From contig JAWQUS010000030.1 of the NCBI GenBank assembly GCA_036365455.1, positions 18,434,001 to 18,498,000 of the forward strand: a DNA stretch of 64,000 bases, given 5' to 3'. Origin of the DNA: Macrosoma leucophasiata. Taxonomy: Eukaryota; Arthropoda; Insecta; Lepidoptera; Hedylidae. The notes below the pieces were generated by a model that worked only from the letters and a program-made list of their open reading frames with translations, had not been told where the DNA came from and ran no database searches. A program made the translations under genes and the position numbers. Of this stretch, positions 12,701 to 20,383 are shown in pieces (positions within the stretch are counted from its first letter, which is position 1; every line of letters starts with the position of its first letter).

Positions 12701-14470
12701 GAAAACTGCAAATCGGGTAAGACGTTTCTGAAATTAGCGTGCATGAACACACAGACAAACAAAAATTTTTCCGGGATAATAATTATACTTTAACGTTTGG
12801 CGCACAACACTGGGTACTTTTAATCCCGGAAAAATGGCATATCCGATTTGCAGTTTTCACAAATATTAGGTTGGGGAAAAAGTTTCCTCGCATTTTTTAA
12901 GATAATTCAAAACATTTTTTAATATAGTTTATTTAAAAATTTTGGGACTTCTCATCAAAATACCGTGACAAGTGGATTTGGCAGTCCTCTCGTGATGTTG
13001 ACCTAACATTGCATAAAGAATTCTGAGGAGACCGAAACAGGTGGAAATCTGAAGGTGCAAGGTCAGGACTATACGGCGGATGCATTAACATATGGCTATA
13101 GATGTGTGAGGTCTAGCGTTATCATAATGAAACACCACACCCCTTCTGTTGATCAATTCCGGCCGCTTTCTCTCAACTTCTTGCTTTAATCTCATCACTT
13201 GTTCGCAGTAGAGTTCAGAATCGATAGACCTGCCTGGTGGTAATGGCTCATAATGAATAGTGCCCTTCCAATCCCACTACACACACAACATCACCTTATT
13301 GCGAGTTAACCCGGGTTTCGCCACAGTCTGCGAAGCCTGACCGGCCTTTGACCACGACCTATTTCGCACGTTCTTGTCGTACGTGATCCACTTTTCATCA
13401 CCAGTTATCAGCTTCTTCAAAAATGATTCGGTTTCATTACGTCGTAATGAAGAATCACAAATGAGTACACGGTTCATTAGGTCTCTTTCAGTGAGCTCGT
13501 GAGGTACCCAAATATCGAGCTTTTTTTATACCCAGCTTTTTTCAAATGCCCCAAAACTGTTTTGTGATCAATTCTCAGTTCTTCAGCTACGTCGTAACTA
13601 CTGATATGACGATCTTGCTCCACTTTTTCAAAAATGGCATCCATTTTATCCGTAATACGGCGACCAGAGCGAGGTGCATCTATGACATCAAAATTTCCGG
13701 ATTGAAAACGCTTAAACCAAATTTGTGCTACTCTCACAGACACTGCACTAGGTCCATAAACATCGCAAATTTTTTTCGCGGCATGCGTTGCATTTTTACC
13801 TTTTTTGTAGTAAAATTTTAAAATGTATCGAATTTCTTCATTAGATTCACTCATCTTGACAGTACGAAAAACAAATGAAAATCACACATTTGCATAATTT
13901 GAATTTGGAATTATGTTCTTCAAAATTTTAACTTTCATCATACCAAAACCAGCCAGATACAAATACTACAGCCAAAGAGATTTTATTACAAGTTCATACA
14001 TACTATAATGCGAAAAGACTTTTTCCCCAACCTATTATATTGCGAAAAGACTTTTTCCCCAACCTATTATATTGCGAAAAGACTTTTTCCCCAACCTATT
14101 ATATTGAATAGAATAGAATAGAAACGGTTCAGAAATGAAACTTGGTATAATAATAATTATTCCAAGTTGCCCCTCTGTCAAAGTACAAGACTTGGACAGA
14201 CATTGGTCTTGTACTTTGACAGAGGGGAAAGCCTGCATATGGCTACTCCCCTCCTAGGCCGTAGGCCCGTGTTGCTCTATGATTTTACCTTATCACCATA
14301 CATTGAAACCTTGTTTGTTGCCTTTAAATGTTATAAAGGTACCTACTTTATGCTCCGAAATGGAGGATTAAATAAATGATTTTTACCTTGATAGCGGCCA
14401 CAAATGAAATGATTGAACAAAAAGCTATAAAATTACAGAATATTTTACATTTGGTTACAATCTGCGACAT
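3587..14470 (-). CDS. Gene 1: secreted DUF1091-like protein, four exons
   Basis: A four-exon minus-strand gene spliced 14470-14387, 11219-11061, 7402-7214, 3748-3587 (197 residues plus stop; all introns phase 0, GT..AG). Exon 1 is a signal peptide starting [14 protein letters not shown] and ending ...FVAAIK. Exon 2 has an NAS glycosylation site and one cysteine. Exon 3 carries [13 protein letters not shown] and two cysteines. Exons 3-4 join to read [16 protein letters not shown], the CP..PG.Y.V.N pattern I associate with DUF1091, an insect family of secreted proteins without established function. The protein is probably extracellular and may bind a ligand (inference only). Gene 2 is about 78% identical by my manual count (153/197), with identical exon lengths, which argues strongly that both are real genes. 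The introns are 3168, 3658 and 3465 bp and packed with transposons. No frameshift or stop is seen. Confidence 0.85.
4050..4505 (-). pseudogene. Mariner transposase C-terminal fragment (gene 1 intron 3)
   Basis: The minus strand encodes the mariner C-terminal catalytic part: [40 protein letters not shown] and a terminal [13 protein letters not shown]. The second and third catalytic aspartates (HHDN and APSD) are 34 residues apart, the DD34D spacing of mariners. The N-terminal half is missing and the 3' terminal repeat is eroded (only 'tcgcattttttaagataatt' remains), so it cannot move. Confidence 0.85.
4580..5148. mobile_element. Long-terminal-inverted-repeat DNA element, copy U1
   Basis: The left end (GAGCCCAAGAGGGGATTTTT, then a GTCAGATTA...GGAGATACC...AAATCTAA stretch) reappears inverted at the right end (about 5035-5146), giving arms of roughly 100 bp. 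Related copies are at 21735-21930 (one arm) and 55955-56305 (both arms). The core keeps a peptide-like minus-strand reading (4752-4937) that may be a remnant of a coding parent. Long inverted repeats suggest a MULE or fold-back type element; the superfamily is inference. Confidence 0.6.
5169..6203. mobile_element. CATAGAGC MITE copy K1, split by a nested element
   Basis: The left part (5169-5311) begins CATAGAGCAACACCGG and the right part (6054-6203) ends in the inverted form, GCTACTCCCCTCC...TTGCTGTATG. Complete copies at 17837-18129 and 62380-62686 show the uninterrupted order 'aaggtgtgag' then 'tttcgtagtaatag'. Here that point is opened by the element at 5312-6053. Confidence 0.7.
5312..6053. 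mobile_element. 742-bp DNA transposon nested in MITE K1
   Basis: The left end CACAGTAAATAGAACAAACA and the right end, read in reverse as CACAGCACCGTAAATAGATT, form imperfect inverted repeats of about 30 bp. The flanks repeat GTGAG or AG, depending on where the end is placed. No transposase frame is seen, so it is non-autonomous. Confidence 0.6.
6300..6577 (-). repeat. Abundant BMC1-tail-like SINE (family A), near full length
   Basis: On the minus strand it starts TTTACTGGTGGTAG..., contains the GGCGTAGGCACCACC and CCGGCACAGAGGCATAA blocks and ends ...TTTGCCACTTTTATTA plus an A-rich tail. The layout resembles the 3' end of the Bombyx BMC1 LINE from memory. It lies in gene 1 intron 3 and has no matching copy in block B, so it arrived after the duplication. 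Confidence 0.8.
6620..6735 (+). repeat. tRNA-derived SINE (family V), short copy
   Basis: A degenerate tRNA-like head (CTCAGTAGTC..., then GTACGACCCCGG as a decayed B box) is followed by 'ggggactatcag' and 'taaaatcctt'. The same order occurs at 37563-37757 and 45735-45882. Confidence 0.55.
6817..7173 (-). repeat. 5S-rRNA-derived SINE, copy S1
   Basis: On the minus strand a 5S-like head (GGTTAAGC..., then GATGGGTAACCGC-type block) is followed by a unique body and a tail CCCAGCAGTGGGACGTATAA. Flanks AAAATGCATA (6807-6816) and AAAATGCCTA (7174-7183) form a 10-bp target duplication. Block B keeps the empty site 'gctaaaatgcataaatcag' at about 23220, so this copy inserted after the duplication. 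Confidence 0.8.
7214..7402 (-). CDS. Gene 1 exon 3
   Basis: A 189-nt exon, acceptor TTTATTCCAG, donor GTAAGC, phase 0 at both ends. It encodes 63 residues: [20 protein letters not shown] at the start, FCDYM in the middle and KLCPLPI at the end. Eleven residues differ from gene 2 exon 3 by my count. Confidence 0.9.
7465..7631 (+). repeat. Family A SINE, 5'-truncated, with target duplication
   Basis: The 3' half of the repeat ends in ACATGAAGAAAAAAAA. The flanking AAGTAAAA at 7457-7464 and 7632-7639 is the target duplication. Block B (about 23515) has a single AAGTAAAA at this site and no insertion. Confidence 0.8.
7640..7965 (-). repeat. tRNA-like repeat T1 (gene 1 intron 2)
   Basis: A copy of the roughly 307-bp tRNA-containing repeat, here adjacent to the SINE at 7465. 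The cloverleaf part is 7679-7754 on the minus strand. The left border carries AAGTAAAATAT and the right border AAGTAAAATAT, consistent with a second insertion into the same spot. The gene 2 intron has its tRNA-like repeat at a different position. Confidence 0.7.
7966..8461 (-). other. Gene 1 intron 2, unique sequence
   Basis: Non-coding sequence matching 23517-24450 in block B piecewise, with interruptions only where insertions lie. It serves as an alignment anchor for the duplication. Confidence 0.6.
8470..10113. mobile_element. 1.64-kb non-autonomous DNA transposon in gene 1 intron 2
   Basis: The left end CTTAGATTAAGTACCTATAG and the right end, read in reverse as CTTAGACTAAGTACCTATAG, are inverted repeats with one difference in 20. 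Flanks TTTATCAT (8462-8469) and CTTATCAT (10114-10121) form an 8-bp target duplication with one mismatch. Block B holds the empty site as a single CTTATCAT near 24452. No transposase is recognisable; a hairpin sits at about 8793-8838. An 8-bp duplication suggests the hAT or P superfamily. Confidence 0.75.
10122..10666 (-). other. Gene 1 intron 2, unique sequence
   Basis: Non-coding and collinear with 24460-25150 in block B. No exon-like reading with splice sites was found. Confidence 0.6.
10667..10888. mobile_element. AATATTGTACATCGAGC MITE, shared by both blocks
   Basis: Terminal inverted repeats AATATTG.ACATCGAGC flank about 220 bp. The interior also holds a second inverted pair, GTAGAGCGTTATCTCT versus AGAGATAACGCTCTA. 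The copy at 25151-25365 sits at the same intron position in gene 2, so it predates the duplication. A fragment also occurs in gene 3 intron 3 (about 42286-42350). Confidence 0.75.
11061..11219 (-). CDS. Gene 1 exon 2
   Basis: A 159-nt exon, acceptor TTTCCCTTAG, donor GTAAGT, phase 0. It encodes 53 residues, starting [20 protein letters not shown], with YLNASC and RRD motifs, and ending TPFDNRVT. It joins exon 3 as ...[13 protein letters not shown]. Confidence 0.9.
11333..11387 (+). repeat. Family A SINE fragment
   Basis: Only the CCGGCACAGAGGCATAACAC core block with a few flanking bases remains. Confidence 0.55.
11528..11855 (+). repeat. 5S-rRNA-derived SINE, copy S2 (gene 1 intron 1)
   Basis: The 5S-like head shows GGTTAAGCAATACGGGC and GATGGGTGACCG; the body matches 30021-30375. 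The 3' tail is cut at 'gactcgtgcccgc', so the RTE-like end is lost. Absent from gene 2 intron 1. Confidence 0.75.
12127..12305 (+). repeat. AGCTGTTGCCCGCGGCTTCG dispersed repeat
   Basis: A conserved head, a middle 'ttctggagttatagcgtcag' and the end 'cccgacttatttttatata' are shared with 15262-15458. A widespread lepidopteran repeat type; its class is not settled from this window. Confidence 0.65.
12306..12690. other. Gene 1 intron 1, repeat-like sequence
   Basis: Contains a GACAGACAGACAGACAG-rich stretch and 'gatacggaaccct', both typical of dispersed insect repeats. No coding signal. Confidence 0.4.
12691..12867. repeat. Fold-back inverted repeat next to a mariner end
   Basis: ATTAGTGAAAACTGCAAATC at the left is matched by its inverse, GATTTGCAGTTTTCAC, at the right. 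An inner pair, TTTTTCCGGGATAA and TTAATCCCGGAAAAA, nests inside. It lies immediately before the mariner terminal repeat and is non-coding. Confidence 0.7.
12868..14033 (-). mobile_element. Mariner element, internally deleted
   Basis: Terminal repeats AGGTTGGGGAAAAAGT (left) and ACTTTTTCCCCAACCT (right) bound the element. Minus-strand transposase pieces are 13854-13477 (starting [20 protein letters not shown], with the helix-turn-helix region) and 13477-13277 ([16 protein letters not shown], first catalytic aspartate). Frameshifts and a deletion near 13093 remove part of the C-terminal domain. It is inactive and probably of the cecropia-like subgroup. Confidence 0.85.
14034..14097. repeat. Two extra tandem copies of the mariner terminus
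   Basis: The unit 'attatattgcgaaaagact' plus 'ttttccccaacct' (32 bp) occurs twice directly after the normal mariner end, so three termini stand in a row in one orientation. Confidence 0.85.
14162..14281. mobile_element. CATAGAGC MITE copy K2, internally deleted
   Basis: The right terminus (GGCTACTCCCCTCC...GTTGCTCTATG) is intact. The left part is reduced to a small inverted copy, CCCTCTGTCAAAGTACAAGA against its complement. Block B has the fuller copy 26890-27230 at the same intron 1 position, so the insertion predates the duplication and the deletion is specific to block A. Confidence 0.7.
14387..14470 (-). CDS. Gene 1 exon 1 (start codon, signal peptide)
   Basis: Minus-strand ATG at 14470-14468, then 28 residues: [14 protein letters not shown], a hydrophobic core ([12 protein letters not shown]), then IK and donor GTAAAA. 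The start is chosen because gene 2 has the same codon, length and donor. Predicted cleavage lies near the end of the exon. Confidence 0.88.
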
Positions 14471-14489
14471 TTTGAACACAAAATGATCA

Positions 14490-14524
14490 ACTGATTCGTT
14501 ATCTCAGGTAGTTATGCATATATA
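14490..14524 (-). promoter_or_regulatory. Gene 1 core promoter: TATA box plus TCAGT initiator
   Basis: On the minus strand TATATA (14524-14519) lies about 32 bp upstream of the A in TCAGT (14494-14490), the usual arthropod spacing. Predicted 5' UTR is about 22 nt. The same arrangement is conserved upstream of gene 2. Confidence 0.65.
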
Positions 14525-14717
14525 CTTAGTGAATAAATTAGGTTATGATTGGATTAATTTTATATTATCCTTTCGCATTCGATTTAGGGTTCAACAAAAA
14601 TTAATGTTATTCAAACATACTTTACAAGTTTTTTTATATTTCAATAAGTTTCATTTTCCTGAACCTTCAACTGGATGTTATGAAATTGCTGTGGAATTAT
14701 TTTTGGATGTGATCTAA

Positions 14718-14917
14718 CTGCTTCAAAAAACGTCTAATTATTTGTGGTGATATTCATTGAAAAATATTGTCGTGTGGCGAGTTGCTAACTTCCCTCTAAC
14801 ATACACACAATCTTACTGCTTCAAAAAACGTGTCATTATTGGTAGCGATATTAATTAAAAATCGTTGTCGTGTGGCGAGTTGCTCACTTCCCTCTAAAAT
14901 GGTTAACGACATTGGCA
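14718..14917 (+). repeat. Local tandem duplication, unit about 98 bp
   Basis: 'actgcttcaaaaaacgt' followed by 'gtcgtgtggcgagttgct' occurs twice in a row (starts at 14718 and 14815). Block B has one copy ending at about 27748. Confidence 0.7.
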
Positions 14918-15090
14918 GCCACACGAGTCTTGCTATGGACGTTCACATTAGGCTTCTGATTTGAGTTACTATCAGATCTGTTTTAAATTTAAGTTATATG
15001 TATATGTCATGCCGCTACTAGTAGTTATACAGGGTTAATTTAAATTGCTGCTTCCAAGAGGTGATCACTTGCAGGCAGCCTGCCTACATC
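14918..15090. other. No recognised feature
   Basis: Spacer between blocks, with no coding or structured signal. Confidence 0.35.
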
Positions 15091-15715
15091 GTGTGACGGG
15101 TTGCTCACTTCTCTTCAAAATGATCGAGGAGAACAATGGCTGCCACATGTGCCATACTCGTGAACGGGTGCTGATTGTGGGGATTGGTCTGTTGTGTTTT
15201 GCGGGTGTTATTTTCTATCACGATATTAAGCTGTTAATGGGTATTTGTGTATGTGTTTATATGCAAATACTAGCTGTTGCCCGCGGCTTCCCCGCATGGA
15301 TGTCGTTTTATAAATATTTTTTCCTGAATTTTCTTTGATAAACACCTCAAGGAGCCCGAGACCATTCCAACGAATGCAAAACCGTGGAAATCGGTTCGCG
15401 CGTTCTGGAGTTATAGCGTCAGGAAGGAAAACCCGACTTATTTTTATATTATAGATTTTCCATGGACGTTCACATTATCTATATTCTGTTTTAATTTTAA
15501 TTCTATTCAATATGTAGGTATTCAATCTAAGGCTTGGATAAAAGAGCAACACGCTGAGTTTGTTCGGTAGCGAACTTCTCAGTAGTGCCTGCACTTGGAA
15601 CTCTGCTAAGTGAATGACAATGATTTTGACGAACAATTTTTTTCTTTTTCTTGTATGAAGGAATTGAAAATTTTTGATGATTTACGTATCGGTTTAATGT
15701 AATTATAAAATTGAT
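15091..15715 (+). repeat. Retroelement-tail repeat with a nested insertion
   Basis: The order 'gtgacgggttgctcactt', 'cgtgaacgggtgctgattg', 'gttcacattatct', 'actctgctaagtgaatgac' matches 44379-44740. Here it is opened at 15261/15459 by the AGCTGTTGCCCGCGG repeat; the copy at 44.5 kb shows the join 'atatgc|catggacg'. Confidence 0.7.
15262..15458 (+). repeat. AGCTGTTGCCCGCGGCTTC repeat, nested copy
   Basis: It starts near AAATACTAGCTGTTGCCCGC and ends near TTATATTATAGATTTT. Compared with the unoccupied copy at about 44545, no clear target duplication is present. Confidence 0.65.
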
Positions 15716-15794
15716 ATTCATTAATACCTTTTGAATTATTATTATAAGTCATTCACTAGCTTGCAACCCGACAATGCAAATATGTCTTTGTTTA

Positions 15795-15930
15795 CCAATC
15801 TATATCTATATTCTATATTTATATACATAAAAATCAATTGCTGTTCGTTAGTCTCGCTAAAACTCGAAAACGGCTGGACCGATTTGGCTTATTTTGGTCC
15901 AGGAAAGGTTTAAAAGATAAGAAAATATGA
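15795..15930 (+). repeat. Dispersed repeat fragment
   Basis: The segment 'ctcgaaaacggctggaccga' is a sequence type common to several repeats here (for example 28260-28310). It runs directly into the tRNA-like array. Confidence 0.45.
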
Positions 15931-16400
15931 AGATTCAGTAGCTCAATTGGAAGAGCGGCTGGACTAGATTCCCAGTAGGCCGCGAGTTCGAGTCTCGCCT
16001 GAAGTCAAATTTTTCTTTCCATTTTTCTTTAAAATAAAATATATTTCACAAGCATGTGTTAATGCGAAATAATATAAAACAATTATTAAGGGTAAAAGCG
16101 ACTTCTTTACGATATTCAATAAACTGCAAAGTCTTTTATATCGGTTGCCTAACTAGCATAGTTGGTAATAGATGGCGCTGCTGCTACCATAAAGCAATGC
16201 AATAAATGTGAAGGAAAGATTTGACAAATCGGGCAGGACTTCAGTAGCTCAATTGGAAGAGCGGCTGGACTAGATTCCCAGTAGGTCGCGAGTTCGAGTC
16301 TCGCCTGAAGTCAAATTTTTCTTTCCATTTTTCTTTAAAATAAAATATATTTCACAAGCATGTGTTAATGCGAAATAACTATACGGAGTGTTTGCCGGCT
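15931..16400 (+). repeat. Tandem pair of tRNA-like repeats T2-T3, period about 307 bp
   Basis: Cloverleaf parts lie at 15931-16005 and 16238-16311, separated by the same spacer as in the array at 39960-40490. In T3 the acceptor arms ACTTCAG/CTGAAGT pair perfectly, as do the D stem GCTC/GAGC and T stem GCGAG/CTCGC. Box A (TAGCTCAATTGG) and box B (GTTCGAGTC) are good, but the anticodon loop has nine bases. A TTTTT terminator follows. Confidence 0.8.
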
Positions 16401-16587
16401 CAGCTAGTTTGAAATAAATGATTTGAATTTTTGAATCACAACAAAATTGTTTCTACCACTTTTTAAAAATTGTTTTAAATTTTTAACCCATACAACATTT
16501 TAATTTTGCCTGTAAAACTGCCATTTACCTTGAGCGTAGTTCTGTTGTATTGATTGCCTAGGCAAAACATCAAGCAGCAACCACGTG

Positions 16588-16727
16588 CAGGAAATTACAG
16601 GGTCGTACATTACCACCTGACCGGAACACAATAGTGCTTAACACTACCATTTAGCGGAAAGTATATTAGGTAATGCGGTAGTGCCCACGCCCGCAAGCTC
16701 CGTCACTGGAGCTCTACCACCAGTAGG
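16588..16727 (-). repeat. Family A SINE, 3'-truncated
   Basis: Minus-strand head (TACTGGTGGTAGAGCTCC...) through to the CCTGTAATTTCC block; the second half is missing. Confidence 0.75.
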
Positions 16728-16897
16728 AGTTACCTATTTATCAAGATTTGTAAAAAAGCGTAGAACAAATGTTGTTGGCATTGATGTAAAGAGGCTGCCT
16801 GCAAGAGGTGTTGCGCTAATTTCAATAACGTGGATATTGTTCTTCAAGTAGCTACTTACGAGTTGTAAGTTACCACGTACATACCTAAATTCGACGA

Positions 16898-17140
16898 CTC
16901 GTTTCGTCCAGCGGTGTGAGACGACCGTTTGATTCGAAAGGTCGCGGGTTCGATCTCCGCACCGGGACAAATATTTGTATTGCCTATAGATATTTGTTTC
17001 GGGTCTGGGTGTTTGTGTATGTGTACAACGGTTCCCGCGACACAGGTTTATACCTACTGTGGGGCTGTGAGTGTAACCGTATTTTATTTATTTATATTCC
17101 TTTAACTGAGACAATTTGTACCTAATTGAATCTCACGAAG
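16898..17140 (+). repeat. tRNA-derived SINE (family W)
   Basis: A tRNA-like head (GTCCAGCGGTGTGAGACGAC, B box GGTTCGATCTC) is followed by 'gacaaatatttgta', 'cgggtctgggtgttt' and a TTATTTATTTA-rich region, a common lepidopteran SINE plan. A related head occurs in reverse at 51085-51180. Confidence 0.7.
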
Positions 17141-17159
17141 GTATTTATCCTTATGACAT

Positions 17160-17836
17160 GTAAAATTCGCTGGCATCGGGTCGTGACGACCCCACCACCC
17201 ACTAGCGGAAGAATTTTCTTCTACTGGAAGAGTTTTCAGCCACTAATGCAGGCAATCAACAAGATGACGACGCCCACGGTTATACGGTTGCGCCGTATAA
17301 CCGTGGGCGTCGTCACCTTGGTGGGGACGCCCGCCACCCTTTGTTGTTGCAGCCGAGTGCCGGAAAAGCCCGCTACAAACATCCGGAAAGAGGATGAGAG
17401 AACAGCAGGACCTGGATGCCAATATCATGGTGACATGAGTCCATGGTGCCCACCTCCTCCACCACAGCCCTCAAGGGGGTGCCAAACGCCGCCCTGCAGC
17501 CGCAGGGCAGAAGAAGCTGCAGCAGAGGGGGATGCCCCGGTGCTGCATTCGCGTCGCGCGAATGGTGCGCGCGAAGACCAGTGATGATGCCACTAGTGCA
17601 GGCAGTCAGACGAACACTTTTTACTGACCAGTCAAGTGGTTGTCTTCCCGCGGAACAACATGTTTTTATTGCTGAAGAATAGAAAAATTAGGAGTCTCGG
17701 ATCGCCTGGAAGGTGTGAAACAACAACACAATGGTCGTACAATGATCTGAAACAACGCACCGTATACTCACACATAGACTATATTATCCGCGGCAAGCGG
17801 TGCCACGCCAACGATCCGGTTTATACCCGCGCCAAT
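17160..17836 (+). other. GC-rich repeat-derived region with a hairpin
   Basis: The segment 'gtgacgaccccaccacccac' and following bases match LINE-tail repeats at 43830 and 46705. At 17267-17315 GACGACGCCCACGGTTATAC and its exact inverse form a hairpin. A 152-codon frame (17126-17584) is proline-rich with no family features, and I do not call it a gene. Confidence 0.5.
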
Positions 17837-18129
17837 CATAGAGCAACACCGGAGGGCAGTAGCCATATGCAGGCTTTCCCCTCTGTCAAAGTACAACCCC
17901 AAGTGGGACTATACCTGTCGCCTAGATGTTTAAATGTGTGCGTGATATTGTTTATGTATTTTGTTAAAGTCAAGGTGTGAGTTTCGTTGTAATAGACGAT
18001 TTTTGTAGTGTGCGTGTGTGTCGCACGCATTTCCCCCCGCAAAAAATGACAGACTGTTTTGCATCGGTAATACACGCTATGACTACTCCCCTCCGGTCCG
18101 CCGCGACCGGTGGGCCGCGTTGCTCTATG
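17837..18129. mobile_element. CATAGAGC MITE copy K3, complete
   Basis: Begins CATAGAGCAACACCGG and ends CCGCGTTGCTCTATG (about 293 bp). Both flanks carry 'cacgccaacgatccg' and 'gcgccaat', indicating a local duplication around it. Non-coding. Confidence 0.8.
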
Positions 18130-18321
18130 GCGGCAAGCGTCGCCACGCCAACGATCCGCGCCAATAGATGTTTCACATTAAAAAAAATGAAAACTTTTGT
18201 AGCAATGCACTCTGCCGTTTCATTCGGAGACCTGGATTTAATCCTTTTTTTAACCAGGGGAAAATTCGTTACGCATACACACAATCCTACCCTTGGGGAA
18301 AGTGGTTGGATTATGTGGGGC

Positions 18322-19150
18322 TTTTTTATGTCATTAGGTTGACAGACAAGCAGACGGGCCACCTGACGGAAAGTGGTCACCGTCGCCTATGAACATTTGC
18401 ACCACCAGGGGAGTTGCCAACGCGCTGTCAACCCTGAAGGACTCTTTTGACGCCATTTTATAAGAATCCCATATTGTAGCACTTAGGGAACACCTCAGAG
18501 GGAAGTTCGTTCCACAATTTACACGTTCTGGGCAGGAACGAACGTGAAAACCGCACCGTTGAGCACTACCAGGTATCCAGTCGGTGAGGGTGGAACTTCT
18601 CTCTTCGGCGAGTAGTACGGTGTAGGAAAAGAGACGATGGCACCATGTCAAACAGTTCAGCAGAGCATTCACCATTGTAGAGACGGTACAACATGCACAG
18701 ACTTTCAATGCCTCTGCGCAGGCTTATAATAATATGTTCGAGCCTGTCAGTAAGTTCTGGATCGTTAAGACTACGAACGGCGCATCTTTGTAGGGAGTCA
18801 AGTGGACCAAGCTTGGTATTTGGGGGCTCCCACCCACAAATGAGAGCAGTATTCCAGATGGGCCGCACATGGGCCTTATAAAGCTGTAGTAGCTGTCCTG
18901 ATGTGAAATACTGCATCGCTTTGTTAAGCACTCCTAACTTTTTGGATGCCAACTTGGTCTTACACTCAATGTGTCTCCCGAATTGCACTTCGTTCGGAAT
19001 GTCAACGCCTAGGATACCAATACTCTTACCATTGGGTAGTGGAGTGCCCTGGAACTGTGGTGCCACAATGAATGGGCACTATGTTGAGTCGACCCCAATC
19101 CTAGACCCGCTCCAGAGAGTGCTCGACTTCAGACACAAATGCGGAGCACC
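18322..19150 (-). pseudogene. Jockey-like LINE, RT C-terminus (block B)
   Basis: The partner of 2183-3070, with the same left flank. Minus-strand peptides GKSIGILGVDIPNEVQFG and LYKAHVRPIWNTALIC show frame changes. It is 5'-truncated and inactive. Confidence 0.8.
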
Positions 19151-19267
19151 AACACGCCAGGTCATGTAAGTTAACCCCTTTGGATTTGTTTTTGTGGGGC
19201 TTTTTGAAGTCAAAGGCTTATATCAACAAGCTTATTTACAATCTTACCCGTGCACTAAAGAAGAAAA

Positions 19268-19816
19268 GGAGATGTTGCAAAAATGTATGGACATCCGGCA
19301 CATGTATTGTACACAATATCAATAACAGGCAAAATCAATATAAAAACGTTTTTTGCTGTATATTTTCACTTATTTAGCTTTGTTTGCAGTTACAAAACAT
19401 TATTTGCAGTTAGAATTGTAACTCAAAACCAACATGGCGATTATGGCGGGCGATGTAATTTTGACAAATTTTACTAATAATCGATACCTACTAATTGATT
19501 TCCAATTTAAAGAAATTCATCGGAACTGCTTTGAATTGATCGATTTGATACATTGTTTTTTTTTGTTAATATGTGATGCACTAGTAAGATACAGATAGCA
19601 TTAGTTTTGTTTTATCTACATAGGTACTATCCCAAGCGTAGGCTGTATCTCCGCCATGTTGAACATGATTGAAAATGATAAAATCGTTTGAATTAAAGGT
19701 GGTTATGACTCTAAATAATATTCTGGAATAAATTAATTGTACTTTTTTCGGATTCTTCTTTAATTTACCCATTTTTAAGATAGTGTACGAACCAGGGTCG
19801 AGCTCGCAACATCTCC
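19268..19816. mobile_element. 549-bp Spy-like insertion without target duplication
   Basis: Perfect 11-bp inverted ends GGAGATGTTGC (19268-19278) and GCAACATCTCC (19806-19816). The flanks are AAAA on the left and TTTAGCC on the right. Block A has the unoccupied site AAAATTTAGCC at 3347-3357, so nothing was duplicated. Insertion between AAA and TTT without duplication is the published hallmark of Spy transposons. No transposase inside. Confidence 0.75.
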
Positions 19817-20221
19817 TTTAGCCAAAATGGTAATGGAAAAGGCAAAATATTACGTATTTGCCGTAAAAGCCTTGCATACCACTTGTCCGATGTGCTGCGA
19901 TGTGTTTCACACTTACAATCGTTTTTCTATCTTCTTCTACTTACTTTCTTACATGTACTTTCATTATGCAATAAAAAAAAAGAGTAACAAAAACGTCTTG
20001 CGTTACTTATGAAACACTCTTTAGATTCTTTATTTTAAAATATAATGTTATAATGTGTAGAGAGGTTAATATAAAACGACTGTTCCAGTTGAAGGTTCGA
20101 TTTATTGTCCGTTAATACGAGTATAATTGTTTAACAAACGTTGGTACAATATTAGGAGAGTGTGAGCATGTATGACGTAGTACACACTACAAATGAAATG
20201 ATTAGATAAAAGTAGATTTAG
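19817..20221 (-). other. Gene 2 3' region with possible poly(A) signals
   Basis: Matches 3351-3586 of block A. On the minus strand AATAAA occurs at about 20029-20034 and again near 20100-20105, downstream of the stop. Either could end the gene 2 transcript. Confidence 0.5.
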
Positions 20222-20383
20222 CTAAGGTCTAACACTCTTGCGTTCAATGTCGACGAACCCGGAAGAAATGATGTCTTTGGTGGCAGTAACAGTTACATTA
20301 ATTTCAATGCGTGCTTTTTCAAACGGGGTGTTCAGTGGAACTTTGTTAGTTGGAATTGTAAAATTATGTACGTAATAGCCGCC
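20222..20383 (-). CDS. Gene 2 exon 4 (C-terminus, stop)
   Basis: 162 nt after a TTTCTTTTACAG acceptor; encodes GGYYVHNFTIPTNKVPLNTP to IERKSVRP, then TAG at 20224-20222. Confidence 0.88.
   Translation of the reverse strand, partial: GGYYVHNFTIPTNKVPLNTPFEKARIEINVTVTATKDIISSGFVDIERKSVRP

Larger units (their letters stand above)
2000..14917. repeat. Segmental duplication block A (contains gene 1)
   Basis: Collinear with 18160-27748. Matching landmarks in the same order are the left flank ('gcgccaatagatrtttcaca'), a truncated jockey-like LINE, the 3' flank of the gene, all four exons, shared non-coding intron sequence, a MITE at 10667-10888 versus 25151-25365, the CATAGAGC MITE in intron 1, and the promoter. 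Differences between the blocks are mostly discrete insertions. At the right edge block A also has a local tandem duplication of about 98 bp (14718-14814 and 14815-14917). Confidence 0.85.

Noticed and set aside
14003..14097. Direct repeats resembling a CRISPR array
   Set aside because: There are no spacers: the units are contiguous mariner termini in a eukaryotic genome.
15045..15338. 97-codon frame with a hydrophobic stretch
   Set aside because: The copy of this repeat at 44.4 kb breaks the frame, and the 3' half lies in a different inserted repeat.
16238..16311. Functional tRNA genes in the repeated cloverleaf units
   Set aside because: The anticodon loop has nine bases and the anticodon stem is imperfect; copies move as larger repeats.
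17126..17584. 152-codon open frame on the plus strand
   Set aside because: Low-complexity, proline-rich, spans a hairpin and sequences shared with LINE tails; no conserved domain or splice context.
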